64,000 nucleotides of DNA from Alienimonas californiensis (GTDB lineage Bacteria; Planctomycetota; Planctomycetia; Planctomycetales; Planctomycetaceae): assembly GCF_007743815.1 (NCBI RefSeq), contig NZ_CP036265.1, forward strand, positions 3,180,823-3,244,822, in the 5' to 3' direction. The position numbers and the translations under genes were made by a program. The stretch's first letter is position 1; every line of letters starts with the position of its first letter. Shown piece after piece: positions 19,331 to 28,395 of this stretch. Under the pieces are notes generated by a model, which was given only the letters and a program-made list of their open reading frames with translations, was not told the DNA's origin and made no database searches.

Positions 19331-22300
19331 CTATCGGCAGACGACGGCCGGGCGGACGGTCAGCGGGGAGGTCACGGCGGCGCGGAGGCCGCCGTCGGCG
19401 GTGACGGTCAGTTCCGGCCGGGCGGAACCGGGATCGACGGCCCGGGCGATGAAGGAGGCCGTGCGGACCTCGCCCGGTTCCATCTCGCCCAGCAGGCATT
19501 GCACGACCTTGCCGCGGGGGTGCCGCAGGCGTTCGGGCACCGGGCAGGCGATGGTCACCGCCTCCGCCGGGCCGGAGCCCTCGTTCGTCACCGTGACGGT
19601 CAGCCGGACGTCTTCCCCGGCCCGCACGCCGCGGGGACCGGCCAGCACGACCCGCAACCGCGGCGCCGCAGCGGGCTCCTCGGTCGGGGTGGGTTCCGGC
19701 GGCGGTTCGGTCTCGAGCGCCGGGGCCTCGTCTTCCTCATCCAATTCGGGGCGGAGGATCTGGGCGGGCCGAACCGCCGGGTCCGGCAGCGGCTGCGGTT
19801 CCCAGGCCGGTTCCTCGAAGGGCTCCGGCTCCGCGGCGAGGGGTTCGTCGAGCGGTTCCTCCTCGAACGGTTCCTCCAGCGGGAGGTCGGTCGGTTCGTC
19901 GGGGAAATCGTCGAAGTCGTTCACGATCGGCGGGTCCGAGGGCCAATCGGTCTGCCAGCGGTTGACGGGCTCCGCGGGCGGCGGCGGCTCCGGCGTCGCC
20001 ATGACCACGGTCGTCCCGGCGACGGCCCAGCGGCCGGTCACGCGGGCGTCGGTGGTGAAGGCGATCTCCTCGCCGTTCCCCTCGGCGTTCGCTCCGGGCA
20101 GCGGGTGCACGGTGACCGACAGTTGCCGCACCGCTCCCGGCGGCAGCGAGGCGAGGTCCCAGGTCAGAATCCCGCCGCCGGCGCCCGCCCCGGCCGCCAG
20201 CGCCTGTGCAGCGCCGTCGCCGGGGAGGAAGGAGGCGGGGGGCACGGCGTTCGTGACCCGCACGCCAGGGCCGACGGCTTCTTCCAGCACGGCGGTCGCG
20301 GGGGCGTCGCCCTCGTTCTTCACCCATAAATCGTAGGTGTAGGGGGCGCCGAGCGTCGCCGCCCCGTACGCCGTCCGGGTCACCGTCAGCCCGGCGCCCG
20401 CCGCGGCGGGCACGCCGTCGGCCGGCAGGTCGAGGTCGGTCTGCGCTTCCTCGTCCGGAAAGGCCGCGGCGCCGCCGTTATCGTCGAACGAGGCGCCCCC
20501 CGCGGGGGCGTCGTCGTCGGGAGCCAGGCCAAAATCGTCCGGGAAGTCCGGATCGAAGGAGGGGTCGTTCAGCCTGTTTTCGACGGACGGGGCGGCCTCT
20601 TCCCACGAGTCGACAGGCGAGTCGGGGGGCACGCCGACGTACTCCGGCGGCAGGGCGGGGGCGGCCGGTTCGCTGCGGCGGCGTTCCTCGTCCCATCCGC
20701 CGGGATCGGCCGGCAGCGGGGTGCGCACCGGGGCGGCGACGGCCTCGGCGGGGGCGTCGTCGTCGGGCGGTTCGTAACCGGGCAGATCGTCGCCGAAGTC
20801 CGGCTCGGCCCGCCGCAGGTCGATCGTCAGCGCCGGCAGCGGGCGGACGTACGACTCCGGGGCCGGTTCCAGGGCGTCCATCCCGCCTTCTTCCGCGAAC
20901 GGATTGGGCAGATCGCCGAACATATCGGCGTCGCTCTCCAACGTCGGGTCGGAGTTGCCGCGGGCGATCAGCGTGGGATCGTCGGTCGCCGGCGGGTCGC
21001 CGGGCTCCGAGCCCCACAGGTCATCTTCAAACAGTTCGTCGGCGGGGGCGTTGAAGTCCGCCCGGTCCGGTTCGAGGGCCGCGTCCGGCACGGCGGGGGC
21101 GCCCGCTTTGGTGGATTTCGGGGCAAGGGCCGCGACCGCGTTCACCTCCGCGTTGGCCGGTGCGCCCTGCAAAAACAGCAGGCTGGTCAGTGCCAGACCG
21201 CACATCCCGGTGCCGCAGGCGAACCACCAGCCGCGGTCGTCATGGCGGCCGGTCGGGTGGAACAGGCGGTCGAACCGCGTCGCCTGGGCCTGCGTCCAGG
21301 CCAGTCCGCGGCCGGTGCGATCGCCCACGGCGGCCAGTTCCGCGGAGAACTCCTCCTTCGCCCCGGCGACCGCCGCCCCGGCGCCGGCGGCGGCAAGGGC
21401 TAGGGCGTTCCGCCAGTCGTTGCGGAACTCCCGCGTCCACGTCCGCACCGCCGGCCAGCGCCAGATTGGGTTGAGGTCCGCGCAGGTGGGCACCGTGAAG
21501 GCGACGTGCGGACTGAGGACCTCCGCGGCGCTGAACGGAATCCGCGTCGGCCGGCTGCGCAGGTCGCGGAACGTCAGCGTGACGGCCCGGGTCGTGCGGT
21601 AGTCGACGTGGCTGGCCCACATCCCCACCAGCCGGGGAAAGTCCACCAGCCAGAGCAGCGCCGGCTTGGAGTCCGTCGCCGCGTTCGGTCCCACGGTGTG
21701 GTACCGATGGCCGTACGCCGTGAGGTTCTGCCGCAGTTGGCGACGGAACCGGCGGTAGCCCCGCAGCGTCCAGGCGACCGGCCCGTCCCGCCGCACTTCC
21801 CGCGGCGTGCGGAGCGAATACCCCCGGCGGGCGTCGGCCGTTTCCGCAGCGACCGCGACGGTGTTGCGTTGCCGCGGCGTCGGCGGGGCCGCGACCGGCC
21901 GAACCCGGCTCGGGGCGGGACCGTCGTCGTCGTCCGCGTCCTGCTCGAACACCGCTGCGGAGAGCGCCGGGTTCGGTCGGGAGGCGCCCAGCCCCCGGCG
22001 GGCCGGATTCAGTCCGCGCCCGGCGTCCGCCGGCTCCTCGTCGTCCCCGTCGCCCTCGGCCTCGGCCTCCGCGGCCCAATCGCGGTCGGACCAATCCTGT
22101 TCGTCGTCCTGCTCGGCGGCCGCGTCGTCGGTCCGACGATCACGGTCCCGGCGGGGGCGGTCGTCCCCGGTCTCCTCACGGCGGGCCTGAATCAGGGCGT
22201 CGCGGCGGCGTTCGTACTCGGCGAGGGCGTCCGCGAGCGTCCCGTCGTCGGCCGGTTCGGCCGGCGAAGCGGAGCGGGCGTCGCGATCGGTTTGGGAGCG

Positions 22301-22468
22301 GGGGGCGCGGGCTTCGTACTCCGCCCACGGGTCCCGCTCGCCGTGCGACGGGGCGGGGGCGGGGGCGGGCTCCCGATCGTCGCGGGAGGGGTCCGATGCG
22401 TTCCGAAAAACGTCCTGCGGGCGGTCGGACCCGCCGGAGTGGCGGCGACGGCGGCGGCGGTCGGACAC
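19331..22468 (-). CDS. Very large membrane-anchored protein with DUF11 repeats
   Basis: A 1045-residue protein starting with GTG at 22468. The N-terminal 200 residues are charged and low complexity (MSDRRRRRRHSGGSDRP, then Asp/Glu/Arg-rich), as in a cytosolic region. A folded domain of about 230-400 leads to one membrane segment (WFACGTGMCGLALTSLLFL, about 412-430). The extracytoplasmic part is acidic and Pro-rich and contains two DUF11-type immunoglobulin-like domains: LTVTRTAYGAATLGAPYTY near 693 and LRVVLAGPRGVRAGEDVRL near 940, each with the K/T-NEG-x-A motif (VKNEGDAPA, VTNEGSGPA). DUF11 domains are typical of cell-surface proteins. The role is unknown; it may link the cytosol to the cell surface. 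It is divergent from the dsbD-like gene. Confidence 0.65.
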   Translation of the reverse strand: MSDRRRRRRHSGGSDRPQDVFRNASDPSRDDREPAPAPAPSHGERDPWAEYEARAPRSQTDRDARSASPAEPADDGTLADALAEYERRRDALIQARREETGDDRPRRDRDRRTDDAAAEQDDEQDWSDRDWAAEAEAEGDGDDEEPADAGRGLNPARRGLGASRPNPALSAAVFEQDADDDDGPAPSRVRPVAAPPTPRQRNTVAVAAETADARRGYSLRTPREVRRDGPVAWTLRGYRRFRRQLRQNLTAYGHRYHTVGPNAATDSKPALLWLVDFPRLVGMWASHVDYRTTRAVTLTFRDLRSRPTRIPFSAAEVLSPHVAFTVPTCADLNPIWRWPAVRTWTREFRNDWRNALALAAAGAGAAVAGAKEEFSAELAAVGDRTGRGLAWTQAQATRFDRLFHPTGRHDDRGWWFACGTGMCGLALTSLLFLQGAPANAEVNAVAALAPKSTKAGAPAVPDAALEPDRADFNAPADELFEDDLWGSEPGDPPATDDPTLIARGNSDPTLESDADMFGDLPNPFAEEGGMDALEPAPESYVRPLPALTIDLRRAEPDFGDDLPGYEPPDDDAPAEAVAAPVRTPLPADPGGWDEERRRSEPAAPALPPEYVGVPPDSPVDSWEEAAPSVENRLNDPSFDPDFPDDFGLAPDDDAPAGGASFDDNGGAAAFPDEEAQTDLDLPADGVPAAAGAGLTVTRTAYGAATLGAPYTYDLWVKNEGDAPATAVLEEAVGPGVRVTNAVPPASFLPGDGAAQALAAGAGAGGGILTWDLASLPPGAVRQLSVTVHPLPGANAEGNGEEIAFTTDARVTGRWAVAGTTVVMATPEPPPPAEPVNRWQTDWPSDPPIVNDFDDFPDEPTDLPLEEPFEEEPLDEPLAAEPEPFEEPAWEPQPLPDPAVRPAQILRPELDEEDEAPALETEPPPEPTPTEEPAAAPRLRVVLAGPRGVRAGEDVRLTVTVTNEGSGPAEAVTIACPVPERLRHPRGKVVQCLLGEMEPGEVRTASFIARAVDPGSARPELTVTADGGLRAAVTSPLTVRPAVVCR

Positions 22469-22792
22469 GGGCGGTCGTCCTTGACCGAGGGAAAAATCGC
22501 GTCGTCGAGACGACGCGGCGGGGGCGGAACGCGGGCAACTCCTTCGCTCACGAACCGTCTGCTTACCATATCCCCCCGACCCGCGGAAGGGGCAGCCCCC
22601 CAGCGCCGCAATCCGCCCCGACGCCCCACGCCGGGGCCGTGAACGACGTAGGAGGGGGGAACGCCGTTGTGCAGGGCGGCCGCCCCGCGGGCCGCACGTC
22701 GCCGGGCGGGGGACGATCGGTCGTGACCCTCCGCGGCCGGCGATCTACACTGCGACTCGCCCTCCTCGCCCCGGTTCCCCGGACGAACTCCC
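22469..22792. other. Divergent intergenic region
   Basis: 324 bases between the divergent DUF11-protein and dsbD-like genes. It holds the promoter candidate described separately (22723-22751). On the minus strand, TAAGCA near 22560 could be a -10 for the DUF11 gene, but no -35 was found. Nothing else is recognisable. Confidence 0.5.
22723..22751 (+). promoter_or_regulatory. Candidate sigma-70 type promoter of the dsbD-like gene
   Basis: GTGACC (22723-22728), a 17-base spacer, and TACACT (22746-22751), 42 bases before the ATG at 22793. The exact spacing supports it, but the hexamers are imperfect. Confidence 0.45.
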
Positions 22793-25399
22793 ATGCCCGC
22801 CCGCTCGCCCGTCGCGGTCGCCCCCCGGTTGCTGTCCGCCCTCGCCCTCGTGCTGGGCGGCCTCGCCCTGAGCGCCCCGCCGGCGCTCGGGCAGAGCCTC
22901 AGCGAGGTGTTCGACCTGCCGACCGCCAAGCAGGAACGCCTGGCGATCTCGGCCGGGTTCGTCGACGCCGACGGCGCCCCCCTCGCCGAGGCCCCCGCCG
23001 CCGGCGAGACCGTCACGCTGGCGGTCACCGCCCGCATCCCGGAGGGCTTCTATCTGCTCAGCCAGACCAGCCCGGCCGGCATGCCGGCCAAGTTCCGGCT
23101 CTCGGAGACGGTCGGCCTCGAACCGGCGGGCGACGGCTTCACGCCGGATCACGAACCGAAAAGCGCCTTGGACCCGGCCTACGGCGGGCTGGTCGAAAAG
23201 TTCACGGCGGAAGTCACCTGGACCCGGCCGTTCAAAATCACCGGCGACGCCGAGGGCGGCACGCTCCGTGTCGCGGGCGAACTGCGGGGCTCCTATTGCA
23301 GCGCCGGCGTGGGCGGCGCCTGCATCCTGCTGGGCAAGGGGGACGCGGCGTTCAGCGCCGAGTTGGCCGCCGCTGAGACGGGCGACGGGCAGATGGCGAC
23401 CGGCGAAGACCAACCGGCCGAGCCTGCAGCCGAACTCGCCGGCGAGAAAACCGACGCCGCGGACGTCACCGCCAACGACACGCGGGTGCCCGAGGAGACG
23501 TTCGCGTTCGCCGTCAACCCGCAGGTCCGCGGTAAGGACGGGCCGGTCTCGCTGAACGCCTTCCTGCCGGCCGGAGCCGAGGTCGGAGAGACGGTCGAAC
23601 TGACCGTCATTCTCACGATCGACGAGGAGTACCACGTCTACGCCCTGCGGGAGCCGGGCACCGCCGCGTTGCCGACGACCCTGGAAGTCGCCGCCGTCGG
23701 GCTGGAACCGCGGGGGAACGTGACGGCGTCACAGCCGGCGGAGGCCGTGTCGCACTCCGGCGTCGTCCTGCGGGAGCACCACGGCACGGTGACCTTCACC
23801 CAGCCGTTCGGAGTGACGGCCGAGAACTACGGCCTGCTCGCCTCCGTCCGCTATCAGGCCTGCACGGATCAAACCTGCCTGCAGCCGGCGACGGCCACGC
23901 TGCCCCTCGGCGCCGCCCCCGGCGACGACGCGGAGGCCGTGACGCTCACCCCCCCGCCGCTCACCCCGGCCGACCGTGCGGCGCTCGCCGCGTTGACTGG
24001 CGAGCCGGCGACCGGCGACGCGGTCGCGGGCGGCCCGGCGACGGGCGATGCGGCCGCCGAGCCGTTGGCGGATTCGTTCGTCCTGGAAAAGAGCTGGATC
24101 GAGGAGACCGGCCTGTGGGCGGCGCTGCCGATCGCGTTTTTGGGCGGCCTGATTCTGAATTTCATGCCCTGCGTGCTGCCGGTGATCGCGCTGAAGGCCA
24201 TGAGCTTTGCCAAACAGGCGGGCCAGAGCCGGTCGCGGGTATTGGCGCTGAACCTCTGGTATTCCGCGGGCGTGCTGAGCGTGTTTCTGGTGTTCGCCGC
24301 GCTGACGCTGGGGCTGGGCGCCTTTATGAACATCGAATCGTTCGGCTGGGGCGATCAGGTGAACTCCAACCCCGGCAAGGTCATCGCGCTGACGCTGGTG
24401 TTCGCTCTGGGGCTGTCGATGTTGGGCCTTTACGAGATTCCGGTGCCCGGCCTGGTGGGTAGCGCCGCCGGGGCGACCGGACATCAGGAAGGCGCCCTCG
24501 GGGCCGTCCTGGGCGGGATGTTCACCACCCTGCTGGCGACGCCCTGCACCGGGCCGTTCATCGGCGCGGCGGGCGGTTTCGCGGTGGCGTTGGCGGAGTC
24601 CAACCCCCTCGGCAGCGTGGCGATGTGGCTGGCGATGGGCCTCGGCTTCGCCAGCCCCTACCTGCTGATCGCCGCGATTCCCAGCGCGACCCGGCTCCTG
24701 CCCCGGCCGGGCGACTGGATGGTGCGGTTTAAGGAATTCGGCGGCCTGCTGCTGCTCGGCACGGCGCTGTATCTGTTGCGGGGCGTGCGGCCGTTGGAGC
24801 TGTGGATGCCGATCCTCGTCGGCCTGCTGGGCCTGACGATGGGCCTGTGGATCGTCGGCCGGATGATCCGGCACAACGACTCCTTTAATCGCAAATACGG
24901 CATGCGGATTGTCGCCGCGGGGGTGACGGCGGCGGTCGTTGCGCTGGCCGTCTGGATCGCCCCGGAAGGCGGTTTGAACGCGACCGTCGTGGCGGAGCAG
25001 GAGGAAGGGTGGGAAGAGTTCGACGTGGAGCGCCTGAACGAACTGCGGGCCTCCGGCCGGACCGTGCTGGTCGACTTCCGTAGCACGATCTGCCCGAACT
25101 GCGACATTAACGAGGCGACCGCGATCGACACCGTCGCCGCCCACGAGGCCTACCGGGAACTGGACATCGTCCCGATGAAGGGCTGGATCGACCTCTCGGA
25201 CGAGGCTTACGAGTGGATGAACCGCCTCGGCGGCATCGGCGTGCCGCACCTGGCCGTCTTCCCCGGCGACCGGCCGAACGACCCGGCGGTCTATAACGGC
25301 GTCATCACGCAGGGGGCGTTCTTGAGGATGCTGGAGGAAGCGGCCGGCAAGGAATTGCCGACCGAAACGGTCCGCACCGCCGCCGCGGGGACGCGGTAA
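22793..25399 (+). CDS. DsbD-type thiol:disulfide interchange protein
   Basis: An 868-residue inner-membrane reductase that carries electrons from cytosolic thioredoxin to the periplasm, for cytochrome c maturation or disulfide repair. After a signal peptide come two tandem DsbD N-terminal-like domains (ETVTLAVTARIPEGFYLL near 62; ETVELTVILTIDEEYHVY near 266). Next is the multi-helix CcdA/DsbD core with FMPCVLPVIALKAM (C460) and LLATPCTGPFIGAAGG, the two membrane cysteines. A C-terminal thioredoxin domain carries C767-P-N-C770 (STICPNCDINEAT). E. coli DsbD is about 565 residues; the extra length is the second N-terminal domain and an Ala-rich linker. It is convergent with the glycosidase gene. 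Confidence 0.85.
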   Translation: MPARSPVAVAPRLLSALALVLGGLALSAPPALGQSLSEVFDLPTAKQERLAISAGFVDADGAPLAEAPAAGETVTLAVTARIPEGFYLLSQTSPAGMPAKFRLSETVGLEPAGDGFTPDHEPKSALDPAYGGLVEKFTAEVTWTRPFKITGDAEGGTLRVAGELRGSYCSAGVGGACILLGKGDAAFSAELAAAETGDGQMATGEDQPAEPAAELAGEKTDAADVTANDTRVPEETFAFAVNPQVRGKDGPVSLNAFLPAGAEVGETVELTVILTIDEEYHVYALREPGTAALPTTLEVAAVGLEPRGNVTASQPAEAVSHSGVVLREHHGTVTFTQPFGVTAENYGLLASVRYQACTDQTCLQPATATLPLGAAPGDDAEAVTLTPPPLTPADRAALAALTGEPATGDAVAGGPATGDAAAEPLADSFVLEKSWIEETGLWAALPIAFLGGLILNFMPCVLPVIALKAMSFAKQAGQSRSRVLALNLWYSAGVLSVFLVFAALTLGLGAFMNIESFGWGDQVNSNPGKVIALTLVFALGLSMLGLYEIPVPGLVGSAAGATGHQEGALGAVLGGMFTTLLATPCTGPFIGAAGGFAVALAESNPLGSVAMWLAMGLGFASPYLLIAAIPSATRLLPRPGDWMVRFKEFGGLLLLGTALYLLRGVRPLELWMPILVGLLGLTMGLWIVGRMIRHNDSFNRKYGMRIVAAGVTAAVVALAVWIAPEGGLNATVVAEQEEGWEEFDVERLNELRASGRTVLVDFRSTICPNCDINEATAIDTVAAHEAYRELDIVPMKGWIDLSDEAYEWMNRLGGIGVPHLAVFPGDRPNDPAVYNGVITQGAFLRMLEEAAGKELPTETVRTAAAGTR

Positions 25400-25451
25400 G
25401 CGCCGCCCCGCCGTGCTTTTGCTTGGACGGTAAGGGAACGTGCCGTTCCTT

Positions 25452-25512
25452 GTGAGCCCGAAGCGCAAGCGAGGTAGGGCGACGTCTCCCCTCGCTTGCG
25501 CTTCGGGCTCAC
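25452..25512. repeat. Long perfect palindrome, GCGCAAGC family, copy 3
   Basis: Arms 25452-25474 and 25490-25512 are perfect 23-nt inverted copies (GTGAGCCCGAAGCGCAAGCG and three more bases), separated by a 15-base loop. It lies between the ends of convergent genes (25399 and 25541), as copies 1 and 2 do. Confidence 0.85.
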
Positions 25513-25540
25513 TTAAGTATTCGCACCGTGGAAGAATCCG

Positions 25541-27319
25541 CTAGCGGTCCAGTTTTCGCACCGACACACGCCGGATCAGGTACTTGTTGTAGACGTCGCC
25601 GTCGGACTCCAGGATGAAGTTGAAGCCCCAGTAATTCACGAACTGCGGGTCGTCGATCCGCCAGGTTTTCGTGTGCCACTGCTGATTGTCCGGCACCGTG
25701 TACCAGCCGCCGGCGGTTTTAAAACCCTCGGGGGACTCGTAGACGAGTTTGAAGCCGGAATTGACGTTCTCCGGGTTGCGCCGCACCTCGACGGTAATTT
25801 CGATCGGCGTCGGGTCGTAGGAGAGAAAGTGCGGGTCGACGATGAAGACGTTCCCGCCCGGCACGTTGCCGGCGCGGGCGGAGCCGCCGTAGGTCACGAC
25901 CGCCTCGGCCAGCCCGGCGGCGGAGCGGGTGTGCAGGCCGCGTTCGACCGCCTCCTCGCCAAACTCGAGGAACACTTCGTTCGCGGCGGCGTACTCCGCC
26001 GGCGATCCGGCGTCGTTCCCGCCCCAGGGGAACGCCTCGTCGCGGTTTAATTTCGCCTGTTCGATCAGGGCTTCCGGCACGTCCAGCACGAGGACAGGGG
26101 CCGTGGTGAGCGCCAGCGAGCGCTGTGGCGTGACGTGGCCGGTCAGCGGATCGACGACCGGCGCCTCCCGGCCGAAGTCGTATTCGTCCTGCACGCCGGC
26201 GTCGCCCCACGCGGCGAGGACTGGGCCGTCGGCGCCCTTGAACAGGAAGGCGTGGTGCCGGTCGTTCAATAACACCCAGCCGAGCGGTCGGGGGAGCTGG
26301 CCCAGATGCTCAATCAGCGTGGCGAGGGCCGTATAGGCCGGGCGGGCGATGCCGTTGCGGTCCAGCAGACCCATTGGCCCGCTGTCGCCGTCGCGGCCCT
26401 CGAACCACTGGACGCACTCCACGCCGGAGGCGATCCCCATCACGTACGCCTTGACCAACGCGTGGGCCTGCACGTCCGCCCCCTTGTTCTCCGCGTTGAC
26501 GCCAAGCTCCGTATAAATGATCGGCACGTCGACCTTCGCCGGATTGCGGGCGGCGAGCATCCTCCGCACGACGGGGACGACGTTCATGAAGACCGCCTCC
26601 GTGCCGGCGTTCTCGGCGACGCCGTCCAACGCCTCGTAGGGGTGCAGCACGATAAAGTCGAAATGATCCTTCGCTCCCGCGAGGATCGTCTGCTCCAGAT
26701 AATTGACGTGGGCGGACTTCGCCGCCAGGCCGATCTGGGCGTCCGGGTCGACGGCTTTCACGGCGTCGTAGGCGGCGACGACCAGTTTCGCGTAGTCCGC
26801 GGGCGTCTGATCCTTCCCCGTGAAGTTGGGCGGTTCGTTCCAGACCTCGTACCGCCGCACGTGGCCTTTCAGATGGGTCGCTAATCGCGTGACGTAGTTC
26901 GACCAGCCCTCGACGTTGTTGGACGGCAGGTGTCCCGGCAGGTCGGCTTCGTTCCAGCGGGGATTGCCGATCAGCAGGGCGCCGTATTGAAAGCCGCGCC
27001 GCTCCAGATAGTCGATCTGGGCGTCCAGCGTCTCCCAATGCCAGACGCCCGGCTCCGGCTCCACGGACCCCCAGTTCGTATTGGGCGTGCGATAGACAGC
27101 GAGGTCGATCGCCGCCATCTGCGGCATCCAGCGGGCAAGGTCGTTCGCCGACCGGCCGTTGATATGACAGGCCCCGATGCCGAACGGGCTCCATTCTGCC
27201 CCGGCGGCGCCCCCGGCACCGTTCGCGGGCGGGGCCGCGGCGGCGGACGGGCCGTCGATTAGGCCGACGGCGGCGAGGAGCAACGCCGCAACGAAACCCG
27301 CGGGACGGCGGCGGGGCAT
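25541..27319 (-). CDS. Secreted clan A glycoside hydrolase (GH39/GH5-like)
   Basis: A 592-residue secreted (beta/alpha)8 glycosidase. The ATG at 27319 opens a signal peptide (about 1-29, ending PSAAAA). The acid/base Glu162 lies in RRYEVWNEPPNF (strand 4) and the nucleophile Glu271 in VPIIYTELGVN (strand 7), the clan A arrangement. TNWGSVEPEPGVWHW and FIVLHPYEAL fit other strand ends. From about 440 the C-terminal part is a beta-sandwich (EITVEVRRNPENVNSGFKLV), probably carbohydrate-binding. Substrate cannot be told; GH39-like and uncharacterised planctomycete families share these motifs. The next gene on this strand, a Tat-signal protein, starts upstream 84 bases away, so the pair may be co-transcribed. 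Confidence 0.75.
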   Translation of the reverse strand: MPRRRPAGFVAALLLAAVGLIDGPSAAAAPPANGAGGAAGAEWSPFGIGACHINGRSANDLARWMPQMAAIDLAVYRTPNTNWGSVEPEPGVWHWETLDAQIDYLERRGFQYGALLIGNPRWNEADLPGHLPSNNVEGWSNYVTRLATHLKGHVRRYEVWNEPPNFTGKDQTPADYAKLVVAAYDAVKAVDPDAQIGLAAKSAHVNYLEQTILAGAKDHFDFIVLHPYEALDGVAENAGTEAVFMNVVPVVRRMLAARNPAKVDVPIIYTELGVNAENKGADVQAHALVKAYVMGIASGVECVQWFEGRDGDSGPMGLLDRNGIARPAYTALATLIEHLGQLPRPLGWVLLNDRHHAFLFKGADGPVLAAWGDAGVQDEYDFGREAPVVDPLTGHVTPQRSLALTTAPVLVLDVPEALIEQAKLNRDEAFPWGGNDAGSPAEYAAANEVFLEFGEEAVERGLHTRSAAGLAEAVVTYGGSARAGNVPGGNVFIVDPHFLSYDPTPIEITVEVRRNPENVNSGFKLVYESPEGFKTAGGWYTVPDNQQWHTKTWRIDDPQFVNYWGFNFILESDGDVYNKYLIRRVSVRKLDR

Positions 27320-27402
27320 GGGGATCTCCGAAGCTGGGCGGGGCGGGGACGAATCAGGACCCGTCACCCTATCCGCCCGCCCGCCGTGTTGCCCGGCCCG
27401 CG

Positions 27403-28281
27403 TTATTCGGCCGGAGCCTTCTCCGCCGGGGCGTCGGGCCACAGGCGGCCGCTGAGGCGATCGCAGTGCTGCACGAGGGCCCGCAATTCCGGCGTGTCGG
27501 GGGAGTCGCTTTGGTAGAAGGCGACGCCGGGCATCGCGGGATAGCGGTCTTTGATCTCTTCGGCCCGCTCCGTGAGCTGCTCCGGGGAGAGCCGCTGGCC
27601 GTGGATGTGCGGCTCGTCGGTGATGTGGCCGAAACTGAAAATCGTCTTGTCCAGCGTGTTCGCCTCCGCGGCGGCGTCGCAGCGCCGCAGGCAGGTCGTC
27701 CAGGCGAGATAGGCCCCCGGCCCGAACCGCTCCGGCGTGTGGGTGTAGCCTTCCACGATCGCCAGATCGACGGTGCCGTCTTTAATCAATTCAATCAGCG
27801 GCGGGCGGAGGTCGGTATACCACACGCAGAGGAACAGGTTCGGGTCGGCCTCTTTGGCGGCCCGGAGACCGTCGGTCAGATATTGTTCCACCCCGGGCCG
27901 CTGGGGCGGAACCCATTCGTCGATCGCCACGCCGGGACCGACGAATTGTTCGCCGAGGTGCGAGGAGGTGCGGGCGGGCGGGGCGAGTTCCGTCGTCCAA
28001 TACTCGGGACTTTCCGCATATGGGTTCTGCGTGCCGTACACCCAACGCAGGCCGGAGCGGCCGGTCAATTCGCACAGCGCCGGGTCGATCCAGCCGCTGG
28101 CGTCGATCGTCATGTGCCGATACAGGCTCATGTCGCGATGAAATTGACGGGGCTGAAACCAAACCCGATACGGCGGCTGCGGCCGTTTGGCGGTCGGCGC
28201 CGCCGCGGCCCGGGCCGTGCCCGCGCCGGCGAACGCCAGGGCGCCGGCGGAGAGGCCCAGCAAATTCCGGCGGTTCATCAT
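27403..28281 (-). CDS. Tat-signal secreted protein, possibly a glycosidase-like barrel
   Basis: A protein of about 292 residues. The start is one of two adjacent ATGs (28281 or 28278) ahead of a twin-arginine-like signal (MNRRNLLGLSAGALAFAGA). The body (YRVWFQPRQFHRDMSLYRHM, MTIDASGWIDPALCELTG) reads as a TIM barrel. Barrel-like strands are suggested by LFLCVWYTDLRP and DLAIVEGYTHTP, and the Glu in IVEGYTH may be catalytic. I cannot assign a family. Its closeness to the clan A glycosidase suggests a shared polysaccharide substrate. The C-terminus (PDAPAEKAPAE) is a short charged tail. Confidence 0.6.
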   Translation of the reverse strand: MMNRRNLLGLSAGALAFAGAGTARAAAAPTAKRPQPPYRVWFQPRQFHRDMSLYRHMTIDASGWIDPALCELTGRSGLRWVYGTQNPYAESPEYWTTELAPPARTSSHLGEQFVGPGVAIDEWVPPQRPGVEQYLTDGLRAAKEADPNLFLCVWYTDLRPPLIELIKDGTVDLAIVEGYTHTPERFGPGAYLAWTTCLRRCDAAAEANTLDKTIFSFGHITDEPHIHGQRLSPEQLTERAEEIKDRYPAMPGVAFYQSDSPDTPELRALVQHCDRLSGRLWPDAPAEKAPAE

Positions 28282-28395
28282 CGGCGACGGTTCCATCAAG
28301 GATTCAAGTCTTCATCAGAGGGAGAACGGCGGGCGACGCCGTCCGCTGGTACGGCGCACGGTCGATCCCGACGATACCAGAATGCGGGGGGCGGT

